A DNA stretch of 64,000 nt from Hysterangium stoloniferum (GCA_015178975.1 WHVD01000070.1:186001-250000), one strand, 5' to 3'. Shown: positions 19,847-34,619, counted from the first letter of the stretch. A program made the numbers and translations. The notes: generated by a model from the letters alone, not told the origin.

Positions 19847-21372
19847 ATGGCTTTGTCATCCATTGAGGATGCTCGCCGACACGTACGAATACATGCAGAA
19901 CGTGTAGGACATGTACGTATCATATATACTTTTTGCTCTTGGCTATGGTTGTGGCTTATCCACGTCAGGTGTCGAGCACAGACTTCCCAGGTTACTATCC
20001 CGGTGAAGACCACTCGTGGAACCTAAAATATTTCACCAAGGTTGTCTTTTCACGCCCTTGGAGCTTGATGCTGTATTTGACTGTACTACGCGCTTCACAG
20101 AACCTCCTCGTCAAAATCCAGCGCGTCTCCGCCCGCTCCTGCGAATTCGACCTTGTCGGAGTGGACGCCTCGATAGCAAATGCTCTGCGGCGCATCCTCA
20201 TCGCAGATGTGAGGACATTTCAGGCCAGGCTGATATCGCGCGCGCGACACTCGACTAAACTATAGCTATTAGGTGCCCATGATTGCGATAGAACATGTAT
20301 ATGTATGGAACAACACAAGCGTTATACACGACGAGGTGTTAGCCCATCGGCTAGGCTTGGTTCCGCTCAATGTCGATCCGAGTTTAATAGAGATGAAAGA
20401 GGGTGAGTTGCGAGATTTTTTTTTACTCTAGCGCTTTGTCGAAACTTGCATGTCTGGTTCAAGACGAGGTCGCAACCGACCGCAACACAATCGTGTTCCG
20501 GCTCCACGTTGCCTGTGGTCGCAATAAAGACGCAGCAAAGGGCGAGACAGTCCCCCAAAAAATGTATATTAATTCTGACGGTAGGACGAGTCCGCGTGTA
20601 TTCCAGACCGGCACTCACTCTACGCAATACCTAGTCCTCTCATCACAACTCGAATGGCAGCCAGCAGGCGAGCAAGAGGCAATATTCCAGGATAACCCCC
20701 CCGCCCCTACAAATCCTAACATACTCCTAGCCAAGCTTCGGCCGGGGCAGGAGATCGAGATGGACCTACACGCCATCAAGGGCATCGGCTCAGAGCACGC
20801 AAAGTGGAGCCCAGTCGGTTCGTCTGCACATCACACCTCTCATGAACGAGCGTCCTGACCCGGGCGCAGCCACCGCGTCCTACCGATTACACCCCCACAT
20901 CCGCATAACCGGCCACATTGCCCCGCCCTCCATCCCAAAGTTTGTCTCTTGCTTCTCCCCGGGGGTAATCGGTGTCCGAACAAATGCACAAGGTAAGGCC
21001 AGCAGCACGCTCGCGAAATCGGCCCCCGCTGACCATCTGGCGCTGTCGACTAGGTCGTGACGAGCCGTACGTCGCGGCGGCACGCCAAGAGGGCATGTCG
21101 CGCGAAGTTTTGCGGCACGAAGAGTTCCGCGACAAGGTTGAGCTGTCGAGGATTCGGGACTGGTTTATATGTGAGCCATGCGTCCCCTTGGCGGTGATCA
21201 CGAGTGTGTTTAGATGTTTATTTTTGTAGTCAATATCCAGTCTGAGGGCCCTTATGCGCCGGAGCGGCTACTGGTAGAGGCCATTTCTGTGATGCGGGAC
21301 AAAATCAGCGTTGTTCGTAGAGCAGCCGCTGCGCTAGAGGTAGGAACGGAGGTGGATATAGATATGGGTTAA
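19847..21372 (+). CDS. RPC40: RNA polymerase I and III subunit AC40
   Basis: The ATG at 19847 ([13 protein letters not shown]) opens exon 1 (19847-19912), then 19969-20040, 20101-20218 and further exons; the last ends TAA at 21372. Diagnostic blocks appear in order: [27 protein letters not shown] (the alpha-like dimerisation motif), [58 protein letters not shown], and LSRIRDWFI...[10 protein letters not shown]40 pairs with AC19 and corresponds to the bacterial alpha subunit, nucleating assembly of Pol I and Pol III. The order matches a complete protein of about 350-370 residues with no frameshift. It is divergent from NOP4 and convergent with the bleomycin hydrolase gene. Confidence 0.92.
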
Positions 21373-21694
21373 AAATTATCATGTATTTTATAGCATTATT
21401 TTGGATAATTTTGTGGAACCAGGTCGGTCTGGTCGGGCATATTACCGTTGAACATGTCCTTCACAACTATTCGTGATAGTTGGGCACATCATATACCCGT
21501 AGAGTATTTGCAACTAATAAATATTAGTAAACTGAATTGGTTCCTGATATTCATGCCAACCTCAAGGCCTCCTTAAGGCACATGTAAGCAGCTATTGTTC
21601 ACAGAAAACAGCACAGCATGTCGTCAAGAAGTCAAGGTAGTACTGTACAGGATATGTAGCATCTTAACACAAATCATAAACATAAAAACAATCA
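21373..21694. other. Intergenic region between convergent genes
   Basis: AT-rich 3-prime space between RPC40 and the hydrolase gene. Nothing recognisable. Confidence 0.6.
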
Positions 21695-23597
21695 TCATGC
21701 GAGGGCACCCTGCGAAATCGACATGAGGTCTGATATATAAAATCAACAAGGTATCAGAGACGTACCATAGGGTCCCAAGCGGGGAGAACAACCACGTCGG
21801 AGCCCTCCGCAATCTTAAGCAAGTCCTTGTCAGCCAACTGCTTTGGTACCACAACCTGGTATACATATCTGGGCAGACGCCAATGTTGAGTACCGACAAC
21901 ACGACGGATGACGAAACAGAGAGGGAACATACTCGTCGAACCAGTTATCGGACATGACGTAATATCCCTTGTCGCCTGATGTGTCACCCCAGCTATTCTC
22001 GACCTTGAAGCGAATGGGTTTTCCAGTAGTAGGGTCAATGTGAACGGCAGTGATGACCATGGCGTGTGTCATGGATGACTCATTGACCTGTAAACGTTCA
22101 GCTTTAGTGAGAGTGAGCTTGATGTCAAAGGCGCTCTAGGGTAACAAAATAATATTAAGTAAAGAATGCTGCTAATGGATGTGGAGTAGAGACCAACCTG
22201 GTAGTCATAAAGGTTGGCATCCATGATTCCATTAGTTTTGTCAGAGCTTTGACCGACGTCACAGCCAAAGAACACGGGGTGTCCTGCTTTAATACACTGT
22301 CCCAGATTGAGCACACAGTCCCATCTGTAAAGAAACCCTAGAGCAGACCTTGACAACAGCATCTTTCAGCCTTTCGACCTCGGTGTTGACATCTGAACAT
22401 CATTCTCGTTAGAAAGAGAGTAAGGATCGACGAAGACATGACACATACACAGTACAGGACGTCCACCCCAGATGTTACCGAGCTTGTTGACAGTGTAACG
22501 CTTATTGTACGCATTACGTGGGTCGTTAATCAACGAAAATGCCTCTGTAGCCTGAACAGACACGGGTAAACGACTCAGGGCGACATTAAAACGTAAAGCC
22601 TTTTACCGGGTATGCTTTCGATGTAAACTGCTTGTAAAAGTCCTTTGGAGTGCCTTCCCAGACCTTAGCGACGCCGGCCTTATCGACGAACTCATAGGTG
22701 AACTTCTCTTCAGGGCTGGGCGGGACGCCGAGGGTGGCGGTGAGCACGCGCCATACCTCCTGCAACAACTCTTCCTTCTTAGTACGGAGGACAGAGGTCC
22801 TATCCTGGGCTGTGAGCGAGGACCCCTGGAGTGAAGCGTGGAGACGACGGAGAATGAGTGCGTGTTCGCGCAGACGCGTTGTGAGCAGCGTGTTGAGTGG
22901 GCTGGATTGAGCAGAGTGGTATGTCTCCGGGAATATGGGCTGGGGGACAACACCATACTGCTCCAAAAGGTTCGCTGCCATGTCGTACTGGCCGCCGTCG
23001 TTGATGGGTGCTTTGGAGAGGTGCTCGATCAATCGGTCGTCCAACGGCAAATTCGCATTCTCGATCGAAAGCTCGAGGTAGTAGTTAGCTTTCTCGAGCT
23101 TGTCGTAGATGAAGAGATACGATTGTGAAAGCTGGAAGTCTTCGATGTTGAGTTTCTGCTGGGCAGTGAAGCGGAGAACGTTGGTCGTGGCAAAGAGCCA
23201 GCAACGCCCTGAAGAGTTCTGGTTAGTGACGGGGGAAGTGGTGAAGGGAAGAGCTGTGTTGAAAATATGAGGAGTGGCTTTGATGTTAGAAGCCTTCTTG
23301 AGAGCAGAAGCTATCGCGGTTTGGGAGAAGACGACACGGGAGAGAGACTGCGTTGGATCCTTGAAGCATAGAGAATTAATTTGTAGGACGAACAAGCAAG
23401 GTGAATACGCATACCTTGGACGCTTCTTGCTCCCAATTCTTGATATTGGCCAAGGTCAAGGATCCATTCGCGGAAGCGGGTTTGGTTTCAAGATCTAAGC
23501 GTTCAAAGTCCTCAACTAGGTTCCTACTGGCACTAAGTTTCTCGTTAAGAACCTCCTGGGCAGTAAGCTGAGCAGTCTTGGATGGCTGAGAACCCAT
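21695..23597 (-). CDS. LAP3: Bleomycin hydrolase (cysteine peptidase C1B)
   Basis: The gene starts MGSQPSKTAQLTAQE at 23597. The papain-like triad is visible: Cys in NSSGRCWLFAT, His in THAMVITAV and Asn in KVENSWGDTSGDKGYY. Family blocks include QLSQSYLFIYDKLEKANYY, NDGGQYDMAANLLEQYG and AGHPVFFGCDVGQ. The last splice joins WDPM to GALA and a TGA at 21695; this GALA end is typical of the family, whose C-terminus sits in the active site and gives aminopeptidase-like action. The family forms hexamers in the cytosol and cleaves homocysteine thiolactone and bleomycin. At least four introns are needed. The N-terminal extension is short, so no mitochondrial targeting is evident. Confidence 0.92.
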
Positions 23598-24152
23598 GGC
23601 AGATTTAGGGAGTGATGAAGAGGGGAAAGGAGAAAGATATGACTGTCAGTTTATAAACGGAGGGCGGCGGCCGCATGATAAGGGATAGTTGGCGTGATCG
23701 GCGGCGGCTACTCAAATTAATGTCGACAGCCACAGTAACTTGATCGCTTCAGCTACTTAATCCAGCTTCAGCTACTTTATCTAGCTTCAGCTACTTAATG
23801 GGAGGGTTGCTTTGACATTATTACAATCTCTATGAATGTCTGTGAGGACATATCTAGATCTCAGGGAGCTAAAAAGTATTTCAAAATACAATCTGACAAA
23901 TAACAATACACCTCCTAACGATAGCAGCTATTTCAGTCCAGAGAATAGGTTCCGCTCGCTTATCACCCAATCCACTCACGCGATCCCACTACGTTGCCTC
24001 AGAGAAAACCTTACTGGTCTATGGATCGTTCCAATGAAGGCTTCACCGTGAGTAGTTGCGAGCATCGAATCCATATCGTGCTATTCGCCCCACCCTCACC
24101 CCTCAGATTTCTACTACAAAGTCTCCAGAGTACTTATGCTTTCATCGCGCCC
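23598..24152. other. Intergenic region upstream of the bleomycin hydrolase gene
   Basis: Upstream region of the hydrolase gene, including GC-rich GGCGGCGGCCGC near 23667 and the 19-bp triple repeat at 23746-23802. No ORF is supported. Confidence 0.5.
23746..23802 (+). repeat. 19-bp tandem repeat, three units
   Basis: The units GCTTCAGCTACTTAATCCA, GCTTCAGCTACTTTATCTA and GCTTCAGCTACTTAATGGG follow each other without a gap, about 150-200 bp upstream of the hydrolase start. They could be a promoter element or a plain microsatellite. Confidence 0.8.
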
Positions 24153-25109
24153 TCATTCGAAATGACCCAGTTCCTTCCTACTCTTCAAAGCCTCCTCATA
24201 ATTAGCACGAGTCCAAGTAATTTGGCCGTCCCGCACGCGGCCGATCACCTTCCTGACAAACCGGCGATCACCCTCATCACGAATACAATTGGCCCACCAT
24301 CGGTCCATGCTGTTTCTGACATAACAAAAAGGTCACAGTCACCTCAATCGGGAGCGGAGTGGCGACAAACTTTAATGCCCCTCCATTCAATTCATTGTTT
24401 TCGCTTTGTTCGTTTAAAATGCAGAGAAGGAAACCTGCGTTCAGCCGTTCTAGTCCAAACTCAGACAGGCATTTTAGGATCCGAGTTATGCGCAAGTAGT
24501 TATGGAACGAGTCTGATTATTACGGCTGTAGTTTGAACGATGCACAAGGGATACCGCAGGACGCACTCACAGACGAGATTTTTGAACCGGCTAGGGGAGT
24601 CTCTCGGCGGAAGAGTTCGGTCCAACAGGCCAGTATCTGGATCAACGAGACGCAGTCCATAAAAGTCTAGCATTAGCCGATAGGAAGCCACTATTCTTTG
24701 TATAATAAGAGGATCTCCCTTCATGGAAGTAATTTCATGCCGTTGCAAGGGCTGCGACTCGTAGTTCAGACCATATTCCTGAATTGGGAAACTTCCGCGA
24801 GAATTAATTATAGAGGCGTTGACATCGTTCAAGTAAACGGCCCCTCACAGCCATTGAATGAACCCGTGCTTACGCTCCAATGTTTCGTAATCACCTTCCC
24901 ATCTAGTTTAGCATAAGTCATAATAATGTTGTCATTAAAACGCTGACCTACTGATTGTGCAATTCATCGATAAGGAGACCATCAGGACGACATCGTAACT
25001 TGTTAGAATAAAACTTTAGATTAGCATTACAGTCCGAATCATCCCCGTCACTATGTGGATAGTCTTCTAAGAACTCCAGGACATCTCGCGGAACACTAGT
25101 GGAAGCCAT
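24153..25109 (-). CDS. Opioid growth factor receptor (OGFr) domain protein
   Basis: It starts MASTSVPRDVLEFLEDYPHS at 25109. The OGFr signature follows: NLKFYSNKL, then across two introns WEGDYETLERKHGFIQWLF, PIQEYGLNYESQPL, LMLDFYGLRL, and FHNYLRITRILKCL.EFGLE. The last exon reads MDRWWANCIRDEGDRRFV and ends GHFE at 24153. The domain is found in many fungi and bacteria as well as vertebrate OGFR; its function outside vertebrates is unknown. One junction, before the last exon, did not resolve: the exon ending LNGGALKF is in phase 0 with every GT donor, but the next exon needs phase 2. This is an unusual splice site, a sequence error or a young frameshift. Confidence 0.75.
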
Positions 25110-25327
25110 ACGACGGAATGGCGACGATTACATCTATGGCACCAAATCTAATTACTGGGTTTATCCCGGGAGTGTGGCTTTTATTAGCATTAGTAAGCAC
25201 CTCACCACTAACTTGTTGCGCTTCACCACCAGATAAACACAATCAGCCAATAAAGGATATATTATTGAGTGGGAATTATAAGTATAGTCGTAGGGAAAAC
25301 AGAAAAAAATCAATACAATCCAATATA

Positions 25328-27057
25328 TCAAGTCAATTCTACTAAATGAGAAATCTTAATCCCAACTTCCTCTTTCGCCTTCATTGCAGTCGGCAAAGTC
25401 ACCGTCGCCCCCACATCAATCGTGCCAAATCCCCAATCTTCGTCCCAGTCCCCGACACCCTGTTCCTCCTTTGCAGCAATTAGCTCGACTATTGGCTCGA
25501 ATGCCTCAATATCTGACCCGGCAAACGTTGCGAAATGCATTCCAAGGCTATGTCGAGAGCGGATGTCTTTATGCAACGAGACCGCGTGCGCGGGAGAGGC
25601 GTGAAGGCCGTCAGTTACGCTCGTGGGAGAAAGCTGGAGCAATATGTTGTTTGTCAGAGCACACCGCAAATAGGGATGGTGGCATACACGGAGACCCATC
25701 GAAGCTATGAACGAGAGCGAGCCACCCCTCCAAATTGGGAGCATTGCAAGATCAAAGGGGCCATATTTCTCTCCGATTTCTGGGCAATGGTGAAAAAACA
25801 CGTCAATTACGCTGTTGTTGGTAAAATATATACCTTCAAATACAGGACAGGGACCGGCCTCGGTCATGTATCCAGTATCGCTGTGTTAACTTAGTACTTC
25901 GCATGGGGTAAGTCCAAAATAAAACGTACCCGGTGTGGTATATCGTGACTGTGTCCTCGCCAATCGTCTGCTTGACGACCCAGCTGGCCCACAGCGTCCT
26001 TCCTTGGTCGTGAAGACCTCGACCTGCCAAGGAGGCATCAATCCCACTAAATCAATCTGAGTATTTCAGCTCCAAGGACATACCACTGCCATGCTGCGCA
26101 GGTGTACAGATGAATCGAACTTCTTCGACGCCGCCCTCGGTATCATTCCGCGAAAGGATCGCGTCTTGCCACCAATCTAGTTCTGTTACCTGGTCAGCAG
26201 GTATGCCCCCTGCGCAGAACCACTGTTTATTTCCTGGTAACTAGTGAGATTCCCCGTGCGCATGGAGTAGGGACTTCATATAAATTACCTAATGGGACGA
26301 GGTATCGTACCCGAGGACCACGTAGCTTGAATATCTGCTCAATAGTCGGCCAATCGAGATGATCATAGCTAGTCGCACATCTTAAGTTGTGTGGTTCGAC
26401 AGGAAATAATGATTAACGAGATTACTGATTGTGGCTTATTACGACAAAGTGAAAGTCGGGAAGCTCCTGCATATCTTCAATCAGCAGGTGTGATAATTTC
26501 AATGAACGGGTGTCCAACCTCGAGACCACATGGTGGCTGCAACCGCCGTCTGGGCCCGGCCATTTGACTGGGGGATGCTCTCTCCGACCTGAAATGTAAA
26601 CTGAATATTGCCCTTGTCCTTTCCAGCACACATCGATGCACACACCAAATAGGGTCAAATACAACCCGTGTAGGTTCTTTAGAATGATGACCTGATGGAT
26701 CTTTCTGCAATTGAACCATAAATCCCTGGAGCAACAGCAGCAGCAACCATCCATAAAGCTCCGTGAGAATCCTTCAACAGGCATGGGTACACTACTCACA
26801 GCATGCCCGAGCCAAGTCGCCTTCACAGCACCCTCATCAGGCGTGCTCCGTCCAAAGTCTGGTTTAACAAGCTTGCAGCGCGGTGCAGGGTGCGCATGCA
26901 GGCTCTTCTCCCATTCCAAGGGAAATCTGTTGAAGACCTGACCGGACGCCAGAAGACCTTTGCTTTCGCCCCATGGGTTTCGGAAGGACGTCGCTCCCTC
27001 GTCTGCGTGATGAGAGGGTTTTCCAGAAGTTTGGGAGGGGAGGAATCTGGAGAACAT
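25328..27057 (-). CDS. N-acyl-phosphatidylethanolamine-hydrolysing phospholipase D
   Basis: I chose the ATG at 27057 (MFSRFLPSQTSGKP). The N-terminal block SFRNPW and AVKATWLGHA are NAPE-PLD hallmarks. After an intron come RVVFDPIW and the metal site SHNHYDHLD, whose second histidine codon is made by splicing. The rest includes RVRYLVPLG, IPADQVTELDWWQ, TPAQHGSG, LWASWV, DTGYM, GPFDLAMLPIWRGG and a histidine-containing block after it. The zinc beta-lactamase fold cleaves NAPE to N-acylethanolamine and phosphatidic acid; yeast Fmp30 is the mitochondrial relative. At least five introns are needed. It ends at the TGA at 25328. No membrane segment is evident. Confidence 0.88.
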
Positions 27058-27484
27058 GTGTTGGGTGTCTGGTTTATTTAGCAAATCACTGATTCAGTCC
27101 AAGTGAAGTCGAGGTGGCGCTCCATCTGGGGCCAGCTGAGCAATGACATCACTATCAGCACTGGTGAGGTTGTCTCACAGCGCAATTCGCCTGTCTATTT
27201 TCTTATAAAAAATGACATGAGAGAAAAAATGTCGTTATTTTCTACCCGGCACCATAGGATTTATTTTATTTCGCTATTACTTCATCTAGCTGGACACATG
27301 ATAAATCTACATACTTTTCTTCTCCGTCATTTATTCATCTCGACAAATTTATAAATAACATAAGTAAGCTGTTCCCAACTACCAGGGAAAAGGGGACGCA
27401 TTTTCGCGTTAACCGTTAGAATACAGACAGATACCAATATTGTAAACACAGGTACTACACGTAGAGACTTCCAGCAACTGATTA
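27058..27484. other. Intergenic region upstream of NAPE-PLD
   Basis: About 430 bp, partly AT-rich. No gene or repeat is supported. Confidence 0.55.
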
Positions 27485-28708
27485 TCAGATTGGCAGTTCC
27501 AAAGAACCTCGAGACCCTCTCGCAGAAACAGATAAAAAGGCTGTAGTCAATGCTCTAATGCAAGCGAACACACTTGCCAGAAGATATAAAAGGGTCGTGA
27601 CCATGGCAGGGCACCACGGGCCCACCGTGTGCCCACCCTGAGAGTCTCGCGCCTCTAGTACAAGTCGTTCCGGACATCGCAACGAAAAACGGCTCCCTAC
27701 TTGTTCATACGCCACTGATACCTCCCCGCGCACAACAGTACGGCTTTTAACAGGCTCTTTTCCGTCAATGACATCCTGCACGAATGCCTTCGCTGCGAGA
27801 AGGACATCAATAGCCGGGCGGACAGCTGTGCGATGTCCTGAATTAATCAGGACCTGCCCCGACAAGAGGGCCTCCTTCTCTGCCGATTTATCGTTTTTCT
27901 GTCGGACGAAATCGACGAGATAATCCATGGAATCGAACCAGGTTACAATTGATCCAGCTGCGGGGAATATAATCGGCTCGTACTCGTATAACGAGTCTCC
28001 CACGTAGAGCATCATTTCCTGCTCGTCATATAATGCAAGCTCGTCGGGGGTATGGCCTGGCGTGTGGAGAACCGATACATGGAGTGGAATTTGCCTTTCC
28101 CCAGGAGAAGTGATGGGATGCAAATGGGGGACAAGTGTCGCCGTGTATGACGGCGTTTCTATGTCCAGGTACTTGCAAAGGGAGCTTTCTGGGAGCTTGG
28201 ATGGCGACAGAAACGCGGGGGAATACGACGAGGCCAGGATGGGTGAATCATTGCTATAACGACCCAGTAGCTCAACGGTGGTTCTAAATACGTCTGATGG
28301 GAATGCACTCACAAGTCTTCAACACCGACTATTGCATATAACATGAATGAGTACTACTGTATTATGTCTCGGCAGAGTAAATTGCGTACGAATATGATCG
28401 AAATGGCAGTGGCTAAGAACAACCACGTATCTCATCAACCCTCCTGGATTCAACGGTTTTCCATCGTTGGAATCCACGTTTATTGTCTCCATGAATCGCC
28501 GTAAACTTTTAACTTCAATTTCAGAATCGTTGGATGCACCTCCGCAGCCTGTGTCGACCAACAACACTGTATTTGCTGAGGGTGCGATTTTGGCATAGAT
28601 ATGCGGGTGCTCTGAGTAGATATCGTCGTACTCTTTGACTAAAAAGGTGGTGGAATTCAGACGGGTTGCATAAAACGCTGCTTTTGGTTGTACCTTGGTG
28701 GATATCAT
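27485..28708 (-). CDS. MBL-fold metallohydrolase with a 16-nt micro-exon
   Basis: It starts MISTKVQPKAAFYATRL at 28708. Exon 1 holds VLLVDTGCGG and the metal motif SHCHFDHI. Intron 1 is 28329-28389. A micro-exon at 28313-28328 (16 nt) follows and, with its neighbours, restores HILGVEDFNDSPIL. Intron 2 is 28254-28312, and exon 3 runs to 27485. Later metal ligands are LHTPGHTPDELAL, YVGDSLYEYEP and the final histidine in INSGHR. The C-terminus has a hydrophobic run (VTTLLYLLASVFACI) that could be a tail anchor. The family is broad, so the substrate is unknown. Reading without the micro-exon gives a frame break, which supports it. Confidence 0.78.
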
Positions 28709-28988
28709 GTTGTTCGATTGCAAGTGCTTTCACACGTTTAACAATAACGTTACGATTGGACACCATCGGGAACACCAGTCATACGCTATCATCATATTAG
28801 AACTTTCCTCAAATTGATTATAAATATCAAGTGTGAAATACCTCACCACAGACCCGGCTGCTGCACATTTGGGTCATATATAGGGATACATTTAAAGATT
28901 ACTTGTAGAATATACAATATCTATGTAGGTGCTCAAATCTCTGTCGCACTATCATCCGTTCGGCCAGTTCTGGATGCCAGCCGATATA

Positions 28989-31972
<2,984 letters not shown>

Positions 31973-32332
31973 TTCAATGCTATACAACTGCTGTTATATT
32001 AGTGGATCTAAGTACCAATTGCTTGAAGTTCATCTAAAACGTCATTAGACGCCCATGACTTACATAAAGTTAGGACTACCATGTTGAAGTGAGGGGATGC
32101 CTTTGCATTATAAACATTTCATAAAATTCAAAGTTTCAATCAATCTAACTTCGACGCTCAAGTTCTGCAAAGCATGGGCGCGCCGATGTTTCTGCTCTGC
32201 GTCATTGGCGGGTTCATTATGGAATTATTTCCGCACTGGTAGTGATTTCTCTCGATGGTGTGCAGGACCTTGGCCCTTGGCCGCAGGCGGCTTTCATGAT
32301 GGGGAAAAAGTCATCGTGGCGATATTTGCATC
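31973..32332. other. Intergenic region upstream of DHX35
   Basis: About 360 bp between divergent reading directions. No clear core promoter motif is seen. Confidence 0.5.
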
Positions 32333-33213
32333 ATGTTCGAAGACGAAGACTACACCAATGGCCTACGCGAAAAGCTTGCCCGGGTGTTCTCCAAGGGTAT
32401 GGACGACCTGAAGGAGTATGTTGTCCAGCCTTTATCCAGTCTTGCACCTCACTCCAGGTTTCTAGACCAGCGATTCAGAAACTGTCGGCATCTTCTCCCG
32501 TTTTTCCACTCTTCACTCCGCAAATTTATACGTCCTGCATGTTGTACGCGGAACTTTCTACTCAAGGACACCTCACCTTTACGGGCAAACTCGATTTCAC
32601 GAACTGCGATCATTCGCTGTTCTCTGCCTCTCTGACTATCCCTTCTTCAGCTGAGTCGATGCTCGTACTCGTCAAGCTCGTATCTGGGAAGTACGGAGAG
32701 GCCGTCCACCATTTGTCAGCTCAGCACGACCTCGCACCAGCCCTCCGTGCCTTTTTCGCGCTCCGAGGGCATACGCCATGGACTATCTTCCGCCTTCGTC
32801 TTGGGAAAACACTGCTCGATGACTCGTCACTTTCCCACTCCCACATCTGCAGCCTCGATAAGCCGCGCCATAGCCAGAGTTCTCGCCATTCTCAAAAAGA
32901 GCGGCAAGGTCCACATGGTGACTTGTGTGTGTGATCCGTCAATGACATGGCTAAATGTCTCGGAAACTGGTGGGGTGATTCTCGTCAACGACGACTCGGG
33001 GAGCAGAAGAGCGAAACGTCAAGGTGGTCGACTTTGACTGGGCAGGTGATGCTGGTAATGTATACTACTATCCTGCGCTGCGAAATGGGAATATCGCTTG
33101 GCCGGGCAAGTCTGCAGGGCCCATCGAGGGGGACCACGATCGTCTGTCTCACGGTTAGTTCCCTGTGGTCTAGGCTGGCACTTGACCAGGATTGTCTAGC
33201 CCACAACAGATGT
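32333..33213 (+). pseudogene. Kinase-like fold protein of the Agaricomycete type, probably degenerate
   Basis: The frame pieces on the plus strand are MFEDEDYTNGLREKL (32333), then LTFTGKLDF and LVKLVSGKYGEAVHHL with LAPAL, then AYAMDYLPPSSW, ISRAIARVLAILKKSGKVH with HGDL readable only after a 2-base shift, then VKVVDFDWAGDAGNVYYYP and WPGKSAGPIEGDHDRLSH. These match the lobes of a small protein-kinase-like family common in mushrooms, with HGDL in place of HRD and DFDW in place of DFG. Frames change several times and not all changes coincide with good splice sites, so I lean to a decayed gene; a multi-intron gene cannot be excluded. Confidence 0.45.
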
Positions 33214-34048
33214 CTCTGATCATCCTTTTTCGTCCAGGCAGAACATAGCCAGGATCAGCCCGGAGACGTGGATCGCGACCGGTTTACTTTCATATACTGA
33301 CGCTCACCGCTCTTGAACATAGCGTGAATCCCGGATATTTCTCATGGAACTGGCAGCAGTTCAGAAAGCACTGGTGGCAAGCATGTATTGTAGATCGATC
33401 AATGAAAAATATATCACCGTGCATGATTGCATCGATCGTAAAATGGAGAGAGAGGCTCCACATGTCGTTAGCAGTGCGGAAATTTGCGGTTTTAAATGTC
33501 GCGGATGGCAGTGCAGAGGCACAAACGTTTTGGAGCGGAATGAGTACTGGGTGACTTGCAGTTCAGGCTGACGGTATTAATATTACTCGACGTCTCTCGC
33601 GCGTTGGGCAAGGAAACAAAATATTTAGTCGAGTCGCCACCGCTCTCTTGCACGGTCAGAAAGATTCGGGCTGTGCTCAAGCTGGCGAAAGCGAAGCTAC
33701 ATGAGATGAGCAAGAGAAGACATGGAACTAAGCAATGGGCAAGGGCAAGGGTGCCGGGTGTAAAAGAACTCCTACCAGGAACTATTAAATACATACTGTA
33801 GAGTGGAGAACAGAGATAGAAAGACAAGGGGGACAATGAAGAGTGGCCTTGCGGCACTTGTAATGTTATGATAAGATGTCACTGTCATGTAGTATATAAA
33901 ACATTATGAGTTGTAGTTTGTTGATACAATTTTGCAGTCTTCGTAATAAAATCACTGAGAGGCCCATCTACCCCTCTAATACACAGGGGGAAAGAATATA
34001 ATGCGGTATAAACAATTGAGGATGTGTTGTGAATCAAGTAAATGATAA
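33214..34048. other. Region without a supported gene
   Basis: Short plus-strand frames at 33344-33571 and 33556-33801 have some coding look (the latter basic and helical) but no recognised family or splice continuity. They may be remnants of the gene upstream. Confidence 0.35.
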
Positions 34049-34619
34049 TCATTCCGAGTGACGATCCCTGACAATACGATATGGGTGCATCTTGCGGTCC
34101 TCCTTGACAGCCCGGGCAATAGCGGATCCAACCAGTAAAACTGCTCGAGGCTGGTTGGACGAAGCGGAAGAGCCTTTGGGGTGAGGCTTTGCAACCGCGA
34201 CATCAGCAGCTTGCAAAGAGCACGGCACGAGGCGCACACGCTGCTGCGTGGCACTTTGAGAGTGGCGAGGAGAGGGCGAGGGCAAGGGGGAGGGGGAGGG
34301 GGAAAAGGAGAGAGAAGGGGCCGTTGAGGTTGTAGATGCGGTTGAAGTTCGTCGGCCTTGATTGCCAGCGGGTACATTAAGTGAGAAGGCCGGACGAAGG
34401 GGAATGCTCGACCGATGGTGAGATGGCTAAGATAAGGGGACGACGTGAGCATATACTACGTGAAAATAGAAAAACTAGACGTACTGGCTGTTTGGGTCTT
34501 AATGGCATAAATGGTGTGTTGTCATCACTTGGTGAGGGGGATGATTGAAATTTGGTGTGAGGAAAGAGAGTGCGAATGGGTGGTAACACAACGTTGGACG
34601 ATGAGACTGAGTAGGCCAT
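34049..34619 (-). CDS. Small Ser/Pro-rich protein of unknown function
   Basis: Two exons fit well: from the ATG at 34619 (MAYSVSSSNVVLPPIRTLF) to KQP, a 58-nt intron with GTACGT and TTAG, then PSHHRSSIPLRP to the TGA at 34049, about 170 residues. The middle is low-complexity (SPSPSPLPSPSP). The ends look conserved: LPPIRTLFPHTKF near the start and PRAVLLVGSAIARAVKEDRK, MHPYRIVRD at the end. I do not recognise a family. The intron removes the only stop between the halves, and both halves keep sensible composition, so I believe it is a real gene. Probably nuclear or cytosolic; no signal peptide or membrane segment. Confidence 0.6.
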
